Shown: piece by piece, positions 30,081 through 38,591 of the stretch
How the letters are laid out: each line of letters begins with the position of its first letter
Position numbering within the stretch: the stretch's first letter is position 1
Origin: Actinobacillus sp.
Lineage (GTDB): Bacteria; Pseudomonadota; Gammaproteobacteria; Enterobacterales; Pasteurellaceae
DNA: 64,000 nt
Assembly (NCBI GenBank): GCA_020026055.1
Contig: JAHHRA010000004.1
Coordinates: 1-64,000 of the forward strand
Direction of reading: 5' to 3'
Translations under genes and position numbers: made by a program
The notes under the pieces: generated by a model
Database searches by the model: none
Told to the model about the DNA's origin: nothing
The model's input: only the letters and a program-made list of their open reading frames with translations

Positions 30081-30707
30081 TCAGTTTATACCCACATTGA
30101 AAAAAGCTTGGCATTGATGAGGGTCATTTAAAATAGGACGCCCAACGATGATAAAATCTGCACCTGCTTCAAAAGCTTGCTTAGGAGTAAAAGGCATTGC
30201 ATGATCATCAGGAGCTTGAAAACGAATACCTGGGGTGTAAATCCCAACTTCTGAGCCGAAATACTGGCGAAGGCGAGCAATCATTACACTTGGCGTGATA
30301 AAGTTGGAAATGCCACAGATGAGATTACGCTCGACTTGGCGTAAAAATTCACTTTCGTCAGTGACATCACTACTGAGGCTGATTACCGCTAATGCCTGAG
30401 CTGTATTTTGTTCAGCACTTACCGCTTTTAGTGCTTTATCACTCATCGTTCCCCAAATTGTGAAAAGTGCTAAGTTAGTATAATTTCGTTGATAGTTAGC
30501 GAAAGCTGTTGCCACAGTGTTGGGGATATCGTGGAGTTTGAAATCAAAAAAAAGCGGAATATCTTGTGTCAGTTGTTTGATTTTTGCTGACCCCATTGCC
30601 ATCGGAATATGCCCAATTTTTACGTGCGAAATCATCGGTTTGGTCTGTTCAAGCACTTGCGATGCTTTTAATTCATCGCAAGTGTCGAGGGATAAAATCA
30701 ATTTCAT
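30081..30707 (-). CDS. orotidine-5'-phosphate-decarboxylase-like protein
   Basis: TIM-barrel decarboxylase of the OMPDC family, 208 residues. The catalytic tetrad region DFKLHDIPNTV (Asp-x-Lys-x-x-Asp) is complete. The phosphate-binding end (YTPGIRFQAPDDH and GADFIIVGRPI) is also complete, so decarboxylase chemistry on a ribonucleotide monophosphate is likely. It is clearly shorter than and different from the usual gammaproteobacterial PyrF. Start at 30707 is chosen because its ATG overlaps the TAA of the upstream gene (TAATG) and MKLILSLDT is the natural first strand; a longer frame would invade that gene. Not a HUMPS/UlaD enzyme, which would lack the HDIPNT motif. Confidence 0.78.
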   Translation of the reverse strand: MKLILSLDTCDELKASQVLEQTKPMISHVKIGHIPMAMGSAKIKQLTQDIPLFFDFKLHDIPNTVATAFANYQRNYTNLALFTIWGTMSDKALKAVSAEQNTAQALAVISLSSDVTDESEFLRQVERNLICGISNFITPSVMIARLRQYFGSEVGIYTPGIRFQAPDDHAMPFTPKQAFEAGADFIIVGRPILNDPHQCQAFFNVGIN

Positions 30708-31582
30708 TAGAGTAAACCTTTCATTTGTAGTGCAGACATCAAACGAGTAACGCCGATGCCACCACCACAACGTTTGAAGAAATCAAAACTTAAGTAATCT
30801 TCCAATTCTTTGATGACGCGATCTTTGCCGAATTTATCGAACAATAATTGTGCGTATTCGCCGTTTGACACACTATGGAAACAGTCCCACATTTCTTGTT
30901 TGTCGGTAGCACGCTCAGCACTGCCGATAGTTTCTTGACCACCGATAATAACGTCGATTTTGCGTGAAGTTTGAAGATCATCATAAAGACGCATATTCCA
31001 GAATGGAGAAGTGTAAATAGGGAAATCTTTTAAAAGAGCTGCCATACCGTAGTCTTCAAGAATGCGTTTTTCTTGTTCAAATTCTATTTCTTGCACGCCG
31101 TATTTATTTGCAGTGGCAACGTAATCCAATTCTGGAATGTCAGCGATGTTGTCGACTAAACCTAAATCCACGACTAATTCTTTTTCTAATTGAGCAAGAT
31201 CTTCAATACCACCGTGTGTTTCAAACTCAAACATTGGGAAAATAGTACGATGGCGTCCTGCAATTGGGTTTGGCTCAGCACGGTATGAAGTAGATAAACA
31301 GAAATAGCCTTGTGCGTCTGGACGACTGAGCAATTCATATTCCAACCACATTTGCCCTGTCTGCGGTAAAGGCCAAATTTCGCCACTAAAATCAAAAGTC
31401 GTGACAGTTTTTGGATCTTCACAGGCTGCCAAAATGGCAAGGCGACTATTAGTTGGCACTTCGATAAAGCCTTTTTTCACAAAGAAATTGCGGAGTTTTG
31501 CTACAGTACGACTGTATTCAGCAGAATTGATAAGATCAGCTGCGTAAACGCCAGTTTTGAAAGTTTTAGTTGGGTTAGCCAT
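30707..31582 (-). CDS. class II aminoacyl-tRNA-synthetase-like protein (Asx core, no anticodon domain)
   Basis: 291 residues covering only the catalytic core of the aspartyl/asparaginyl group. Motif 2 is recognisable in STSYRAEPNPIAGRHRTIFPMFEFE (split: STSYRAEPN, then GRHRTIFPMFEFE), motif 3 in CGGGIGVTRLMSAL, with the ATP-binding arginines kept in both. There is no N-terminal OB anticodon-binding domain, so it probably does not charge tRNA in the usual way; AsnA-like amide synthesis or activation of another carboxylate is possible. SD AAGGAG 9 nt before the ATG. First gene of the operon, behind a leader with an attenuator-like hairpin. Function unknown. Confidence 0.8.
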   Translation of the reverse strand: MANPTKTFKTGVYAADLINSAEYSRTVAKLRNFFVKKGFIEVPTNSRLAILAACEDPKTVTTFDFSGEIWPLPQTGQMWLEYELLSRPDAQGYFCLSTSYRAEPNPIAGRHRTIFPMFEFETHGGIEDLAQLEKELVVDLGLVDNIADIPELDYVATANKYGVQEIEFEQEKRILEDYGMAALLKDFPIYTSPFWNMRLYDDLQTSRKIDVIIGGQETIGSAERATDKQEMWDCFHSVSNGEYAQLLFDKFGKDRVIKELEDYLSFDFFKRCGGGIGVTRLMSALQMKGLL

Positions 31583-31615
31583 TATTGAATCTCCTTGTGT
31601 TCATAAAATTTAGGC

Positions 31616-31643
31616 AAAAAAAAACATCTCCAAAGAGATGTTT
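31616..31643 (-). terminator. attenuator-like terminator in the leader of the aaRS-like operon
   Basis: On the minus strand, AAACATCTC / GAGATGTTT with TTTG loop and a run of eight or nine T, ending about 33 nt before the aaRS-like ATG. The promoter lies upstream of it (31823-31850), and too little space remains downstream for another, so the operon must be transcribed through this terminator. Confidence 0.75.
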
Positions 31644-31758
31644 AACAAAAAATAAATTGAAAATTTTGCACCAGTAAAGACAACGAAAAATATTTAACTT
31701 GCGTCATTTTTTTGACGAAAGTTAGCGATTGATGAATGATTTTTGACAATAGTCTCAT
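31642..31758 (-). CDS. possible leader peptide of the aaRS-like operon (38 aa)
   Basis: Frame beginning MRLLSKIIHQSLTFVKKM and ending QNFQFIFC. Its TAA falls exactly at the 5' base of the terminator hairpin, the geometry of pyrL-type leaders. An internal ATG (codon 18) gives a 21-residue alternative. Ribosome site is weak (GGGA at 11 nt), so translation is uncertain. The distal part is U-rich rather than rich in one codon, which would fit sensing of UTP through RNA polymerase speed better than sensing of an amino acid. Confidence 0.35.
   Translation of the reverse strand: MRLLSKIIHQSLTFVKKMTQVKYFSLSLLVQNFQFIFC
31696..31723 (-). promoter_or_regulatory. second hairpin in the same leader
   Basis: AACTT.CGTCA / TGACG.AAGTT with a 6-nt loop: eleven positions with one mismatch. 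It lies about 50 nt before the terminator and overlaps the internal ATG of the leader frame; it could be the pause hairpin or hide the start. Confidence 0.5.
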
Positions 31759-31822
31759 AACAATTCTAATCCCGATATTCTCATTGCCATTTTGACATTT
31801 ACTAGGCACAAAATTGGACGGG

Positions 31823-31850
31823 ATTCTAATGATAAAAAATCGAAAGTCAA
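31823..31850 (-). promoter_or_regulatory. promoter of the aaRS-like operon
   Basis: TTGACT (31845-31850), 16 bp, TAGAAT (31823-31828) on the minus strand, a good sigma-70 match. The leader to the first gene is about 230 nt. It is back to back with the pyrD promoter, 15 bp apart. Confidence 0.65.
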
Positions 31851-31865
31851 GCAGTTTTTTAACTA

Positions 31866-31893
31866 TTTACATAAAAAATTTTTCACGTATAAT
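31866..31893 (+). promoter_or_regulatory. promoter of pyrD
   Basis: TTTACA (31866-31871), 16 bp, perfect TATAAT (31888-31893), then GCCCCGG at the expected start. Enteric pyrC/pyrD choose between C and G start points in such a CCGG run according to CTP/GTP; the same may hold here, but I could not see a convincing pairing with the ribosome site. Confidence 0.65.
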
Positions 31894-31928
31894 GCCCCGG
31901 ATTTTTTTGCTAGAGTTTATGAAACCCA

Positions 31929-32942
31929 ATGTTTTATCAAAAAATGATTCGTCCTATTCTATTTCGATTAAATCCAGAAATTGCTCATCATATGGTTCTG
32001 GAGTTGTTAAAATTTTCTCAAAAGTTTCCTTTGTTATTGTCGCTTTGGCGACATTTTTTTTGCCCTAAAAACAAAAATCTCGAATGCACACATTTCGGTA
32101 TTACTTTTCCGAATCTACTCGGAATGGCTGCAGGCTTTGATAAAAATGCGGAAGTGATGCACGCTATTGAAGCCATCGGATTTGGATTTATGGAAATTGG
32201 CACCATCACGCCAAAACCGCAAATAGGCAATTCCCGTCCTCGGCTTTGGCGGTTGGCGGCAGAGCAGGGGATTATCAACCGCATGGGGTTGAATAATCAA
32301 GGAGTGGATGCTATTGTTGAACGCCTCAAACATCGCCCACAAAAACTAATCATTGCAGCGAATATCGGTAAAAATACAGCTACGCCCGTTGAGCATTGGA
32401 TTGCAGATTTCGCAACGTGTTTTGAGAAATTACATCCGTATGTAGACTATTTTGTGCTTAACCTCAGTTGCCCGAATGTGGGTACACAAAACCATTTCAA
32501 AGATCCGATATTTCTCCAGCAACTGATTGAAAAATTGGAAAAAATTAATCGAAATTTAGGGCGTAAAAGACCTATCCTTCTCAAAATTTCTCCTGATTTA
32601 AATTGCAATGAATTTGATACTGTCATCAAAATCGTTAAACAAAATCAACTTGCAGGTATTGTTGCCACTAACACTACTACTGATTACCAAAGCTTATACC
32701 AACCAATAACGCATCAAGGTGGATTAAGCGGTAGACCGTTATTCGAAAAAAGCACTGCAGTCCTTCGTTATTTAAATGCTCAAAAGCAAAACGATCTTAC
32801 TCTCGTTGGTGTTGGTGGCATTACTAACGCTGAAACAGCCCAAACTAAAATCCAAGCAGGTGCTAATTTGATTGAAATTTACTCAGGATTGATTTACTAC
32901 GGATTTGGTATCGTAAAAGCGATTTTAGAAAAGCAAGACTAG
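31929..32942 (+). CDS. pyrD: dihydroorotate dehydrogenase (quinone), class 2
   Basis: Membrane-associated FMN enzyme oxidising dihydroorotate to orotate with quinone as acceptor. 337 residues, with the amphipathic N-terminus (MFYQKMIRPILFRLNPEIAHH), FPNLLGMAAGFDKNAE, NRMGLNNQG, LNLSCPNVG and the FMN phosphate loop GVGGI..AGANLIEIYSG. The start at 31929 fits E. coli PyrD; the ribosome site is weak. Divergent from the operon with OPRT- and OMPDC-like genes, which act on its product in the normal pathway. Confidence 0.95.
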   Translation: MFYQKMIRPILFRLNPEIAHHMVLELLKFSQKFPLLLSLWRHFFCPKNKNLECTHFGITFPNLLGMAAGFDKNAEVMHAIEAIGFGFMEIGTITPKPQIGNSRPRLWRLAAEQGIINRMGLNNQGVDAIVERLKHRPQKLIIAANIGKNTATPVEHWIADFATCFEKLHPYVDYFVLNLSCPNVGTQNHFKDPIFLQQLIEKLEKINRNLGRKRPILLKISPDLNCNEFDTVIKIVKQNQLAGIVATNTTTDYQSLYQPITHQGGLSGRPLFEKSTAVLRYLNAQKQNDLTLVGVGGITNAETAQTKIQAGANLIEIYSGLIYYGFGIVKAILEKQD

Positions 32943-33062
32943 GAAAATAGGTTTAAATTACTCACAAAGCGCTGATACTTTTTATTCAGACTTCATTCAT
33001 GAACAGTATTTTGAAGCAGGATCAAGTTTGTTTAGAGTAAAATGAAAAATATTTCGCCGTTT

Positions 33063-33106
33063 GACGCCCACAAATTCAAAAAAATTTCTTTAATTTCAGC
33101 TGGCTG
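33063..33106. repeat. dyad element, degenerate copy between pyrD and xerD
   Basis: GACGCCCACAAATTC, AAAAAAATTTC, then AATTTCAGCTGGCTGA: both arms are recognisable but eroded. It lies in a convergent gap and has no T tail on either side. Confidence 0.5.
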
Positions 33107-33124
33107 AAAATGTAAATCAACAGT

Positions 33125-34018
33125 TTACCCTCTTGGGTGATATTGTTGATGGAGGCGTTTTAATCTTTCTTTGGCAACATGAGTATAGATTTGGGTAGTA
33201 GAGAGGTCGCTGTGACCGAGAAGCATTTGTACTACACGAAGATCTGCACCGTGATTGACGAGATGAGTAGCAAAAGCGTGGCGGAGTACGTGTGGAGAGA
33301 GTTTGTTCGTGTCGATTTCGGCGAGAACTGCATAGAATTTAATACGATGCCAAAAAGTTTGACGAGTCATTTGTTTACCTCGGCGGCTGGGGAAAATAGC
33401 ATCGATGGGGTTATCGTGCAGAAGGCAGTGTCGCCCTTCGTTTAAGAATTTGCGGATCCAAAACACCGCTTCTTCACCCATTGGAACGATACGTTCTTTG
33501 TTGCCTTTGCCGATAATGCGGACGACACCGTATTCAAGGCTGATGTTGTCTTGAGTGAGGCTGACTAATTCACTGACACGTAATCCTGTAGCGTACAACA
33601 ATTCTAGCATTGCTTTGTCACGTAATTCTAATGGATCATCACTGTTAGGTGCGTTGAGTAACATTGTAATTTGTTGTTCGCTCAAAGATTTTGGTAAACG
33701 ACTCGGCAATTTAGGGGAAGTTAACAGTGTGCTGGGGTCATCGGAACGATAATTTTCTTGATACAAATAATGGAAAAATTTGCGTAATGAGCTAAGCATC
33801 CTAGCTTGGCTAGTCGTTTTATAACCTTTTTCAAGACGAATTCCTAAAAAAGTCTGTAAATCTACATTATCAATTGCTTTCAAATCAAGCTTATGTGCAT
33901 CAGACCATTTTAAAAAAGCATTCAGATCAGAGCGATAAGACTGAATGCTGTTGTCAGATAAGCCTTTTTCTAACCATAATTCGTTTAAAAAATATTCGAG
34001 CAATTGCATTGGTTGCAT
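33125..34018 (-). CDS. xerD: site-specific tyrosine recombinase XerD
   Basis: With XerC and FtsK resolves chromosome dimers at dif. 297 residues; N-terminal SAM-like core-binding domain (about 1-90), catalytic domain with Arg in ATGLRVSEL, Lys in IGKGNKER, HVLRHAFATHL, the LGHSDLSTTQIYTHV block with the second His and nucleophile Tyr. Sequence clearly follows XerD rather than XerC (SPKLPSRLPKSLSE, QMTRQTFWHRIK). 24 nt downstream of the permease gene, same strand. Confidence 0.95.
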   Translation of the reverse strand: MQPMQLLEYFLNELWLEKGLSDNSIQSYRSDLNAFLKWSDAHKLDLKAIDNVDLQTFLGIRLEKGYKTTSQARMLSSLRKFFHYLYQENYRSDDPSTLLTSPKLPSRLPKSLSEQQITMLLNAPNSDDPLELRDKAMLELLYATGLRVSELVSLTQDNISLEYGVVRIIGKGNKERIVPMGEEAVFWIRKFLNEGRHCLLHDNPIDAIFPSRRGKQMTRQTFWHRIKFYAVLAEIDTNKLSPHVLRHAFATHLVNHGADLRVVQMLLGHSDLSTTQIYTHVAKERLKRLHQQYHPRG

Positions 34019-34042
34019 TTTTTATCCTTTCTTTATTCTTTC

Positions 34043-35215
34043 TTATTTTTTTCTTGAAACCACGTTCACAGTTGCTAGTTTCATCTGCCGAGGAATAAAT
34101 GGAATCGCTAAGAAAGCAAAAACTGCCATCATCAAGAAAGCATAATTTGGAGAGTTACCATAAAGCGGTGCTACTAACATTGATAGCAATGCGATGCTAG
34201 CACAAGAAGTTGCATTGTAAAGCCCTTGTAGGTTAGCAAAAGCACGAGGCGGTTGGTACGAAATATAACGCACAATTGCATAATGATTGAGTGCAAAGCT
34301 CAAACAATGCATAAGCTGTAAAGGGAAAATTTCGATGAAATTATGGGCGTGCGGAAATAATAACCAGCGAATACCTGCCATAATAGTTGAAAAATAGAAT
34401 AAGTTTCGCAGTTGCCATTTACCAAATAATTTAGTGACAAAAAAGAAAAAAATCACTTCTGCTGCGACACTTAAACCAAAAAGTAGGCTCGTATTTTCAA
34501 CTGAAATTCCAATCTGTTTCCAATAAATCAAACTGTAGACATAATAAGCTGCATGTGATCCTTGCGTTAATGCTGTTGCTATCATAACGCTCAGCGTGAT
34601 TGGATTTTTAAGCAAACTAAGAAAAGAAAGAGGTAAATTGGATTGTTCTGAGTCGTGGTGATTTTTCGGCATAATACTTGGTGGTAACATTTGAACCAAT
34701 GCATAGCAAAATAATAGCGAACTGATTACCCAACCGACATATTGTTCACCAATTTTACCGATTAACGCACCAAAAACTACTGTGCCAGTCATAAATGCTA
34801 GCGAGCCAGTTAAACGCACTCGCCCATAATCAAGTTTAACTTGGAATTGCCACGTTGTAGCGAGTGTATCGTTTAATGGGACACCTGCTGAATTGACGAA
34901 AGCAAACAACCATAATCCAACACAAAGCCATTCAAAATGTCGTACAGTTAGTGTCATATAGATCATTACGGCAAAACTTGTCCATGCCAAAGCACGTAAA
35001 GCAGTGAGAAGTTGTGGTGCATCTTTGATAAACCGTGTAAAAAAAAGGTTTCCTACAAAGCGAAAAATATATGCGGACGCCATCATAAAACCAATAGTTT
35101 CTGCTGTGTAAGATTCTAGTTTTAACCATACTGGAAAAAATGGCATAAATACGCCATAAGCACAGAAATAGCCAAAAAAACTTAAAATAAGCCACGGATA
35201 AGGAGGTAATTTCAT
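34043..35215 (-). CDS. hcaT: MFS permease, HcaT (3-phenylpropionate) family
   Basis: Twelve-span inner-membrane proton symporter of 390 residues. It begins MKLPPYPWLILSFFGYFCAYG, the signature of the nucleoside/HcaT branch, and has the DYGRVRLTGSLAF loop of that branch. E. coli HcaT is named for 3-phenylpropionate, but no hca catabolic genes are near, so the substrate is open. Likely co-transcribed with xerD; divergent from rdgC with 103 nt between the coding regions. Confidence 0.8.
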   Translation of the reverse strand: MKLPPYPWLILSFFGYFCAYGVFMPFFPVWLKLESYTAETIGFMMASAYIFRFVGNLFFTRFIKDAPQLLTALRALAWTSFAVMIYMTLTVRHFEWLCVGLWLFAFVNSAGVPLNDTLATTWQFQVKLDYGRVRLTGSLAFMTGTVVFGALIGKIGEQYVGWVISSLLFCYALVQMLPPSIMPKNHHDSEQSNLPLSFLSLLKNPITLSVMIATALTQGSHAAYYVYSLIYWKQIGISVENTSLLFGLSVAAEVIFFFFVTKLFGKWQLRNLFYFSTIMAGIRWLLFPHAHNFIEIFPLQLMHCLSFALNHYAIVRYISYQPPRAFANLQGLYNATSCASIALLSMLVAPLYGNSPNYAFLMMAVFAFLAIPFIPRQMKLATVNVVSRKK

Positions 35216-35318
35216 TAAAGCACCTTTATATGATATGAACGTTAGATAGCATTTGGTCTCGCCTTAAAACAAAGGTAGAATAAGTTGCTTATTGTATCGA
35301 AATAATAAAGGAACGACT

Positions 35319-36224
35319 ATGCTTTGGTTTAAAAACCTGATGATTTATCGCTTAACGAAACCATTGGATTGGTCTGAAGTACCTTTCCAAGAAAATTTAC
35401 AAAAAGCTCATTTTACGCCCTGTTCACAAGGAGAAATGAGCCGTTTTGGTTGGATTAATCCCTTGAAAGATAACGAATTATTTTATTTTCAAAGTGGTAA
35501 AAATCGTTTATTAAAAGCACAAAGAGAAGAGAAAATTTTGCCTGCTCCCGTCATCAAACAAGCACTTGATGAACGCATTATTGAGCTTGAGCAAAAACAA
35601 GGACGGAAATTACGTAAAATCGAAAAACAAACCTTAAAAGATGATGTTATTGCTACTTTGCTTCCTCGTGCTTTTAGCAAAATCCAAACAACCTCTCTTT
35701 GGATTGATATCGAAAATCAATTGATTTTCGTTGATAGTGCGTCGACTAAACGTGCAGAAGATGTGCTTGCTTTATTACGCAAAAGTCTCGGTTCGCTACC
35801 AGTTGTCCCTTTCAATTTTGCTGAAGATATAGGCGAAAAAATGCGTGATTGGCTTATTAATGGTAGCACTCCACAATGGTTGACAATTTTAGATGAAGCA
35901 GAGATGAAAGGAGGTGATGATGCTATCATTCGCTGTCGTAAACAAGATCTTACTTCTGACGAAATTATTGCTTTCTTACAAGCAGGCAAAATACCGTCTA
36001 AACTAGCAATGGAATGGGAGAATCATTTAAATTTTGTTCTTAAAAAAGAAGCTATTTTACAACGTTTGAAATTTGCCGATGAACTGCGTGATAAAAATGC
36101 CGATATTGATAAAGAAGATCACCGCCAACGCTTTGAAGCGGATTTTGCACTAATGACAGGCACTATTGGGCAATTAATCCAACACTTATTGGATGTTTTT
36201 GGCGGTGAAAAAGAACGCCTTTAA
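35319..36224 (+). CDS. rdgC: recombination-associated protein RdgC
   Basis: Ring-shaped DNA-binding dimer that limits RecA filament action. 301 residues from MLWFKNLMIYRLTKP, as in E. coli; EEKILPAPVIKQAL, LPRAFSKIQTTSLWID and SLGSLPVVPF are conserved. The start at 35319 follows AAAGGAACG; a frame-open extension to 35292 has no support. A long hairpin (36248-36286) closes the gene. Confidence 0.94.
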   Translation: MLWFKNLMIYRLTKPLDWSEVPFQENLQKAHFTPCSQGEMSRFGWINPLKDNELFYFQSGKNRLLKAQREEKILPAPVIKQALDERIIELEQKQGRKLRKIEKQTLKDDVIATLLPRAFSKIQTTSLWIDIENQLIFVDSASTKRAEDVLALLRKSLGSLPVVPFNFAEDIGEKMRDWLINGSTPQWLTILDEAEMKGGDDAIIRCRKQDLTSDEIIAFLQAGKIPSKLAMEWENHLNFVLKKEAILQRLKFADELRDKNADIDKEDHRQRFEADFALMTGTIGQLIQHLLDVFGGEKERL

Positions 36225-36247
36225 TCTGATCTTCCTCTCTTCTTCAA

Positions 36248-36286
36248 TTTTACTCGCAAAACTTTTTTAATGTTTTGTGAGTAAAA
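36248..36286. other. long hairpin after rdgC
   Basis: TTTTACTCGCAAAAC / GTTTTGTGAGTAAAA around a TTTTTTAAT loop. No U tail on the plus strand, so not a classic intrinsic terminator; a 3' stabiliser is as likely. 36287-36426 shows nothing else. Confidence 0.55.
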
Positions 36287-36426
36287 GTGACTAAAAAAAG
36301 TCCAAATGAATTGTTGTTGAATCGCATAGATGATTTATTTAAAACTTTCAAGTTAATTGAAAATCAAGAAGGTTATTCAATTGAAATGATGAGAATTGCG
36401 ATAGTTTTTATTTTATATTAGTGATT

Positions 36427-36463
36427 AAAAATCGGAAATTTTTTCTCGATTTTCGAAGCGTGA
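36427..36463. repeat. dyad element upstream of mukF
   Basis: AAAATCGGAAATTTTTT then CTCGATTTTCGAAGCGTGA: complete right arm and inner left arm; outer left arm lost. Ends about 60 nt before the mukF ATG, the clearest copy that is 5' of a gene. Confidence 0.65.
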
Positions 36464-36521
36464 TATTCAAATTTTTAGTATAATCGCTACAATTTTTTGC
36501 TCATTTTAAAGTAGGGAAAAT

Positions 36522-37853
36522 ATGTCTGATACATCTCAAACTATTCCAGAGCTCGTGAATTGGATGAGGGGACGTGAGTTTTCGTTAAATTTAACTACTG
36601 AACGACTCGCATTTTTGCTGACTATTGCTATTTATAATAATGAAAGCCTCGATGGTGAAATGCTGGAAGCTGATTTAGTGGATTTGTTTCGTCACGTTTC
36701 AGCAAGCTTTCAACAAAGTGAAGGAACGTTAGTTCAACGAGCAAATAATGCGATTAATGAACTAGTGAAGCAACGATTAGTTAATCGTTTTACTAGTGAG
36801 TTCACTGAAGGATTAGCCATTTATCGTCTAACACCGTTAGGAGTAGGCATTGCGAATTATTATCTTCGCCAGCGCGAATTTTCGACGCTGCGGTTGTCTG
36901 TTCAGCTGTCGATTGTGGCGAGCGAAATTCAACGAGCAGCGGAAGCGTCTGAGGAAGATGGTGATGAAGTTCATTGGCGACGCAATGTGTTTGCTCCTCT
37001 CAAATATTCAGTAGCAGAAATTTTCGATAGTATCGATCTTTCACAACGAGTGATGGATGAAAATCAGCACATTATCAAAGAAGAAATTGCGAACTTGTTG
37101 AGCAAGGATTGGCAGGCAGCGATTTCAAGTTGCGAGAAATTATTAGATGACACCTCAGGCAATTTACGTGAATTGCAAGACACACTCAATGCAGCAGGCG
37201 ATAAATTACAAGAAGAGCTATTACGTATTCAAAGCTGTGTAATTGGGCGTGGTGAATTAGATTTTATTGATAACTTAATTATTGAATTACAAAACAAACT
37301 TGACCGCATTATAAGCTGGGGACAGCAAGCAATTGATCTGTGGATCGGCTACGATCGTCACGTACATAAATTTATTCGTACCGCGATTGATTTGGATAAA
37401 AACCGCATTTTCTCACAACGCTTACGCCAATCGATCGTCAATTATTTCGATGCACCGTGGTTTTTATGGGTAGCGACAGCAGAACGTTTGATCGATATGC
37501 GAGATGAGGAACTTGTTCTTCATAACGAAGAAGCACTTGGTGAGCTCCCCGATGATTTACAATACGAGCAAATTTCAGTGTTGCAAGATGAGATTGCAGA
37601 AAAAATGCAAAGCTTATTGGAAGCTTACCGTGATGCTAATCAGCCGATTGATTTGAGCGTAGTATTGCGTCAGCAATTAGCAAAACGTCCGCTAAGCCAG
37701 CATTTTGATGTGGCACGGATTGTCGTCGATCAAGCGGTGAAATTAGGGTTAAGTTCTGCCGATTTAGCGGGCGTACCTGCTATATGGCAGGAAATTACGC
37801 CACAAGGGGCTGCCGTTCAAGCTAACCCAATCAATCAATATCAACCGAAATAG
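36522..37853 (+). CDS. mukF: chromosome partition protein MukF (kleisin)
   Basis: Kleisin subunit of the MukBEF condensin. 443 residues; N-terminal winged-helix dimerisation domain (about 1-115), helical middle, and C-terminal part binding the MukB head ([25 protein letters not shown]). First gene of mukFEB; mukE follows 9 nt after its stop. The smtA gene that precedes mukF in E. coli is missing. Confidence 0.95.
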   Translation: MSDTSQTIPELVNWMRGREFSLNLTTERLAFLLTIAIYNNESLDGEMLEADLVDLFRHVSASFQQSEGTLVQRANNAINELVKQRLVNRFTSEFTEGLAIYRLTPLGVGIANYYLRQREFSTLRLSVQLSIVASEIQRAAEASEEDGDEVHWRRNVFAPLKYSVAEIFDSIDLSQRVMDENQHIIKEEIANLLSKDWQAAISSCEKLLDDTSGNLRELQDTLNAAGDKLQEELLRIQSCVIGRGELDFIDNLIIELQNKLDRIISWGQQAIDLWIGYDRHVHKFIRTAIDLDKNRIFSQRLRQSIVNYFDAPWFLWVATAERLIDMRDEELVLHNEEALGELPDDLQYEQISVLQDEIAEKMQSLLEAYRDANQPIDLSVVLRQQLAKRPLSQHFDVARIVVDQAVKLGLSSADLAGVPAIWQEITPQGAAVQANPINQYQPK

Positions 37854-37862
37854 AGAAGCCAT

Positions 37863-38591
37863 ATGTTAGAAAATCAATCCGATATCCTGCCACCAAATTT
37901 AATTAAAGCCTTAGCTAATCCGTTTTTCCCAGAAATCGATAGTCAATTGCGAATGGGAAAACACATTTGCCTTGAGCAATTGGATTTTCATAGTTTTTTG
38001 CTTGATTTTCATCATGAATTAGAGGAATTTTACCGTCGTTATCAGGTGGAATTAATCCGTGCTCCAGAAGGCTTTTTTTATTTGCGACCACGAGCAAACA
38101 CACTCATTGCAAGGTCAGTTTTAAGCGAGCTTGAAATGCTGCTTGGCAAAGTATTGTGTTATCTCTATTTGAGCCCTGAACGCTTAGCACAACAAGGTAT
38201 TTTCACGACGCAAGATGTGTTTGACGAATTGCTCAATCTTGCGGATAAAGATAAATTATTAAAAGCAATGAATCAACGTTCGTCAGGTTCGGATTTGGAT
38301 AAGCAAAAATTAGCCGAAAAAGTGCGTGCTGCGTTGAATCGTTTGCGTCGTCTTGGAATGATCATCACGATAGGCGATCAATATAGTGGCAAATTTACGA
38401 TCACTGAGGCAGTATTTCGCTTTGGGGCGGAAGTACGGACAGGCGATGATGCTTTAGAAGCACAAGCACGTTTAATTCGTGATGGCGAAGCCGCTAACTG
38501 CCAATCCCTAGCCGAATTGGCACAACAATCTACTTCCGCGGATGCCGAGATGCTTGAGCCTACCGCAGAGCCTTCAGAGGAGAATGAATAA
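37863..38591 (+). CDS. mukE: chromosome partition protein MukE (KITE)
   Basis: Tandem winged-helix dimer bound to MukF. 242 residues, with [20 protein letters not shown] near the N-terminus and [37 protein letters not shown] in the second WH domain. The C-terminal tail is acidic. TAA overlaps the mukB ATG (TAATG): translational coupling that would keep E and B in ratio. Confidence 0.95.
   Translation: MLENQSDILPPNLIKALANPFFPEIDSQLRMGKHICLEQLDFHSFLLDFHHELEEFYRRYQVELIRAPEGFFYLRPRANTLIARSVLSELEMLLGKVLCYLYLSPERLAQQGIFTTQDVFDELLNLADKDKLLKAMNQRSSGSDLDKQKLAEKVRAALNRLRRLGMIITIGDQYSGKFTITEAVFRFGAEVRTGDDALEAQARLIRDGEAANCQSLAELAQQSTSADAEMLEPTAEPSEENE

Noticed and set aside
30081..30707. UlaD-type 3-keto-L-gulonate-6-phosphate decarboxylase for the nearby ascorbate PTS
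   Set aside because: The motif DFKLHDIPNT and the GRPI end are those of OMP decarboxylase, and the gene belongs to a different operon.
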